64,000 nucleotides of DNA from Watersipora subatra (taxonomy: Eukaryota; Bryozoa; Gymnolaemata; Cheilostomatida; Watersiporidae), in assembly GCF_963576615.1 (NCBI RefSeq), contig NC_088708.1, positions 2,852,001-2,916,000 on the forward strand. Direction: 5' to 3'. The translations under genes were made by a program, and so were the position numbers. Position 1 is the first letter of the stretch, and each line of letters starts with the position of its first letter. A model generated the notes under the pieces. That model had not been told where the DNA came from and made no database searches. It saw only the letters and a list, made by a program, of their open reading frames with translations. This document shows, piece after piece, positions 38,501 to 44,500 of the stretch.

Positions 38501-41500
38501 TTTTTATAGACCATGATTGTACGGATGTTTTTATAGACCATGATTGTGTGGATGTTTTTATAGACCATGATTGTGTGGATGTTTTTATAGACCATGATTG
38601 TACGAATGTTTTTATAGACCATGATTGTACGGATGATTGTTTATAGACCATGATTGTACGAATGTTTTTATAGACCATGATTGTACGGATGTTTTTATAG
38701 ACCATGATTGTACGGATGATTGTTTATAGACCATGATTGTACGGATGATTGTTTATAGACCATGATTGTACGAATGTTTTTATAGACCATGATTGTACGG
38801 ATGATTGTTTATAGACCATGATTGTACGAATGTTTTTATAGACCATGATTGCACGGATGTTTTTATAGACCATGATTGTACGGATGATTGTTTATAGACC
38901 ATGATTGTACGGATGATTGTTTATAGACCATGATTGTACGGATGATTGTTTATAGACCATGATTGTACGGATGATTGTTTATAGACCATGATTGTACGAA
39001 TGTTTTTATAGACCATGATTGTACGGATGATTGTTTATAGACCATGATTGTGTGGATGATTATTATAGACCATGATTGTACGGATGATTGTGGTAATTCT
39101 AAAGTAAGTTGATGAAGAGCGCACATCTTTGACGTTCATTTACAACGATTTGCTTATTTATCTAAACAGTAACTTGTACTCTTCAAAGTAAAACTAATAA
39201 CAAATATTTTATATGTTTGCAATAAAGCAAAACGACAAATATTTTTACTATAAAAATTGGTACTACCTGTTCACGGTTTATCTGTATACAGGGGTCAAGG
39301 TTAGAATAAAAGATAACTTTCAACGATACTCCAACTTGTGACATTCAGATTAATAGATCGATGCTGTAACATCTGCACCAATCGATTTCCTTCAAGTATT
39401 TATGAACAATTGCGCAGCTACTTATTTTGTTTTGTAGACACGCCGGGCGATCTATTACAATGAACTAAAATGTCACCAAAGTTGCGTATCGCATATATGC
39501 AATGAGATAGATTAATATTCAAATCGCATTTGAGAACTTTCCCGATATGACACTTTACGTTATATAGAATTTTTTTACATAGTACTAAGCAAAAACTTTA
39601 CATAAATTCTTTACGTTATTTGAAATTCACGTTATAGGAGCGTCTACTGTATAGAAGATGAACAGAAGTAATTAAAAATATGTGGTTGCAAAAATGCCAA
39701 AACACTAAAATTCAAACGCTTTCGTCATTGGTGTTTTGCGAACCATGACCGACATGAATGTGTTTTCACAGATGGCAGCTAATGGGCGCATAGACGCTCA
39801 TTTACCTACTGATCAAATGGTTGCAAAATTGATTTCATTGGTCATGTAGCCTACTAAACATTTGGGAAGTCAAACAATTCAAAATCAACTACGACACATT
39901 TTATTATCTTGATTGTTTTAGCCAAACGAAATATTTGAAAACAATAACGGCTATCCTAATCAAAATAAGCGCCAATTTTTTAAGGATTATTCACCTGGTA
40001 TTAGTTGGAGTTTGAATTTGCTTATTGTGTATCGATGATTTCAGATCTCGGAGGAGTAAGGTTACCAAGATGGATGGTGTACGAGAATTGTTGCAAGAGA
40101 AGAAACCTGAGCGATCACCCAGGCTGGCAGGAGTTCGGGAGATGATGAAGACACCAAAACACCCTGAGCGATCACCCAGGCTGGCAGGAGTTCGGGAGAT
40201 GATGAAGACACCGAAACAACCTGATCGATCACCCAGGCTGGCAGGAGTTCGGGAGATGATGAAAACACCAAAACAACCTGAGCGATCACCCAGGCTGGCA
40301 GGAGTTCGGGAGATGATGAAGACACCGAAACAGCCTGAGCGATCACCCAGGCTGACAGGAGTTCGGGAGATGTTGAAGACACCAAAACAAAACCAATCTC
40401 TGCAGTTCACAGGTAACAGAGATATTAGACTGTTTTGTGATATTAATTAATAGTGTAATTTGTACTGTTTAGGCTATCAGCCAAGATATAAAAAGTGCTT
40501 AGTTTCTTTATTTCGTGGCCACCTCCTTTCAGATGGAAGATCCCTTCAATTTACATATCCTAACTCAAGTACGTAGATTTCAAATCTGATGAGTGACTCT
40601 GGATTTGATTCCCATTTCTTTGTAAAACCAAATTTGTATATAAATCCGTAGTTATCTCTACCTAATATATGAACATATGTTATTTCCTGGGCCAAATAGC
40701 AATAAAAATACAAGTTATTGCAAAATAGACATTTATTATCATCTCCAAACCTCCAATAGAAACTCTGTACCTGACATGAATAAAAAAAAACTTCGCATAA
40801 CTTCACACGAATACTGATATCATTTAGAGTTATTCACTTGCACTGATATTTGCATGGCTTGAGTGTCGACAGTTTATGCTTATGCTGGTATCGGTCTCAG
40901 ATATGGAGGTAGGACTGTCACTTATGTTGGTGTCCTATCTAATAAAGATGTCATATTTGGCGGATATGCACCTATTTCTGATCCAGAATCCTCCGCAGAG
41001 GAGCTGTCGCTCAGTATTGACTACCGAAACACCCATTTTCGCATCTTTACAGTAGACGATCTCCCTCTCATTGCATCTCATGGACTTTTCAAAATTGAGG
41101 TTATCCTACTTCTGCACAAGCTTGGACTTGATCTGCCGATTTCTAAAACAGTAAATGTAACTGTGTGCAAATTAATTTCCCTTCCCAAAACCCTATGGCT
41201 CTCATTCATCACTTGATAAACCTGCAACTTTTGAAATAATACACATAAGCTAGTTCGAGACAAGCACACAAAATATCCGACTATCAGCTTATTACTGAAT
41301 GTAACTGGATATGGACTTCTGGTCTCACCTTTCATGATTAGTCTCACTGTACTTATTGAACAGTTTGATGACATCCCTTATAGTCATGAACGTATTTTCT
41401 GACATCAGTCTCTGTTCAATTTCTAAGCAAAACTCTTGAGGCAGCTGATTACTTTCTTCTCCCATATCATGCTGCTGAGTATTAATGCTAAACAAAAAAA

Positions 41501-44500
41501 GGTAATGTGAGAATTATATTACGATGTCAATAACACATCAAATCATATGATTTGCGAGCCAGTCATATTCAGTGAACATTACCATCCTTTAACCCATGAT
41601 AATAATAAGACCACAGCACACCCCACCAAATATTTCAATGGTCCCATGAATGGCACTAAATCATGCAGTTCTCTAAATCGTTATTTGAATAGAAATATGG
41701 AAACTGATAGATTGTGATTTGTTAGCAGGTTAATGTTATTCACAATCATCACAAACACAAAATTGATCTCGCACAGTGACATATAATTTACCTGCATGCT
41801 TAATTCATGCTGAAAGACAAAAATTATCAATTACAACGTAACACCTTCTGGTTACCATAGATTCATTTTACAAGAAAAGACTTGACAATCAAATGGAATG
41901 ATACATAAAATCAATACAACATCGTTCAAGTTTTACCAGATTTAAGCTTTGTCATGCACATTTTATTGAACTTGAATGGGCTGTGTGAAATCTGCCATAC
42001 CGTTTTCTTTCAGCAGCGGAGATGTAGGTATAATCTCTGGCAGTTCTTGTGATAATGCATCTCCGAAGCAATAGGATCTTTGACAAAGTGCATGTTGCTC
42101 CAACCACCAATGAATCTCCTTTTTCTCTAGCACAGTTGTTTGTTAAGTTCCATCCATTGCTGGACATAATTCTGTAGCACTGAGGCTGAATAGTCAGTTA
42201 AATTAATTTAACTTTTGATGGCATCTTTTGTGCCTTCAAAGCGAGCCACACAAGCCATCATAGACAAACAACATAGATCAATATCATCATGCTTAGAGTT
42301 CTGTAATGTGATAACTTGACTCGGCTGACCTGTCCCAATTATAGAATGAAATCTAATTGGTTGAGAAGAAAAAAATAACCAACAAAAACGATCGTTTTGA
42401 GAGAAAACAACTCCTTATTCATGAGATTTGTTTCATCAATTTGGCATAGACCTGGGAATCCTACATTCAGTCACTCATCAGATTCATAATCAGCACCCTC
42501 AAAATACCCTGTAGGGAAAGTTTCATCCATCTTAAAGAAGGTGGTCAGAACTTGCAAGATAAATTGGCTTGGCTGATAGCCTAATTCAATCTCAAGGCTG
42601 GCTGGTGAAATTTGCTGACGAATCTGTCAGCACTGCTTCTGACATTAGGGTATTCGCGTGTATTAGGAGCGCATGATATTTTTATGCTCGACGCTTCTGC
42701 AGTATGTTTTCAAATAAAATCCCAAAGAGGTTGGTCCAATTATAGTAAAAAAAATAATTCCACGAAATTCAGAATAAAATTCGTTTAAAAAATAAAATTA
42801 TTAATAAGGAATACTAGAAAACTAAGTAGATCACCTCTATATATATATATATCAAGGTTTACGTTAGCTATTACTTATAGCCACAGAGAGCGTTCATTTT
42901 TACTTTTTAGTAGTTTTTATTATTTTCAAATCCATTTGTTTGCTAGTTTTAAGTAAACTGTGTAACTAATTATAGTAGACGCTCCTATGATGTATACCTC
43001 CTCTAGCGTAAATTCCACATAACGTAAAGAATTTATGTGAAGTTTTTGCTTACTAGTATGGAAAAAATTCCATTTGATGTAAATCGTCAAATCGGGCGAG
43101 TATTCAAATTCGATTTGAATGTTACTCAATCTCGTCGGACTTGCGAGAGAAAAACGATGTGCGTATGAAGCTATATCTATTATATATATAATAGATATTT
43201 ATATATAATATGTATTATATATAATATGTATTATATATAATATGTATTATATATAAAGATATATATTATAACACTTTATAGATATACATCTTTGCATATA
43301 TAAAGTTATATACATATATATATATACAACTTTCGCGACATTTTAGTTCGTCGGGATACATCGTCAGATGTGTCGACAAAAAATAGAATAGTTGCTGCAC
43401 AATTTTTCATAAATACAAAGACGATCGATTGGTGCAGGTGTTACAGTGTGCCACATCTGCACCCCTGGGTACAGATGGACGACGAATAGGTAATACCGCT
43501 TTTTGTAGGAAAAAAATTTTGCTGTTTTACTTTATTGTAGACGTATAAAATATTTGTTATTAGTTTTATTTTGCAGAATAGACTTTGCTGTTTAAAAGTA
43601 CGAAGCAAAAACTTCACATAAATTCTTTACGTTATTTGCTGATTAGCAGTATAGATCTACTGTATTAGCAGATTAACTAATTAGCCAGAAAACTGCGCAA
43701 TGTTCAAACACTCACTAATTAAAGTTGGAAACTGAATATATGCTCTGATCACAGTCCAGCTCAACAGACTGGAGTAGATTCAACCATGAAATAAAATACA
43801 AGCAGTGTTAAGGTCTCACATATCCAATTTATAGATTTTTGTTTGCGCCAAATTTCTTAACATACTTTGGTGGCAGTCTCGACGTGCGTTTCAAAAAGTC
43901 TTATTACATAATTTTTATGTTTTTGCAACGACAATGATCATGATATTGCCTCATACTAGTTGTGAAGTTTGAAAACATTATTCTGTAGGATTAGACATAT
44001 AAACCATTATTTATCTTAAACCATATCAGTAGTATGACTAGCTTTTTAATCGACGCAGGTCATACCATATCAATCCTTTTATGATTGTTTTGACATATAG
44101 TAATACATCTGGAAAAAAGGTGATAAATTTGGGAGTCTATCAAGCAGACATTTTTTGGTTAAACGCCTCCCAACATTCCTCAAATAATGTGATTCTAAGT
44201 GGCAAATTTTTATGAAAAAGAATATCGGATACATCATTGATAGCTAAGTGGCCAGATTCATACCAAGTGCTCCTCCTTAGCTACATCTACATTCTTTTAC
44301 CAATTTCTGTATTCAGGGATTGCAGAACTTATGAGAGAATACAAAGAAAGGCTCTCTGAAGACCTGTCCTATTTGGAGAATCTCTTCAAAGAAGCATCAC
44401 ATGAAACCACTAAAGTCGCCATTACCAAGTCTACGTCGGCAGCGAAAGAACGATCTGCCATGTCTCAACCTAAAGAGAAGAAACAGACACCATTGCAAAC

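Larger units (their letters stand above)
40413..44316. other. Intron 11 of the Ki-67-like gene
   Basis: A 3.9 kb intron. It holds several open, codon-like stretches (separate entries below), mostly on the minus strand, and the family 7 element at 42971-43673. An AT-dinucleotide and TATATAAT-rich tract lies at about 42838-43330. Confidence 0.6.

Noticed and set aside
38323-38705. ORFs encoding MVYKNIRTI- and SWSIKTS-type repeats
   Set aside because: Translations of the intronic minisatellite; no splice context or homology.
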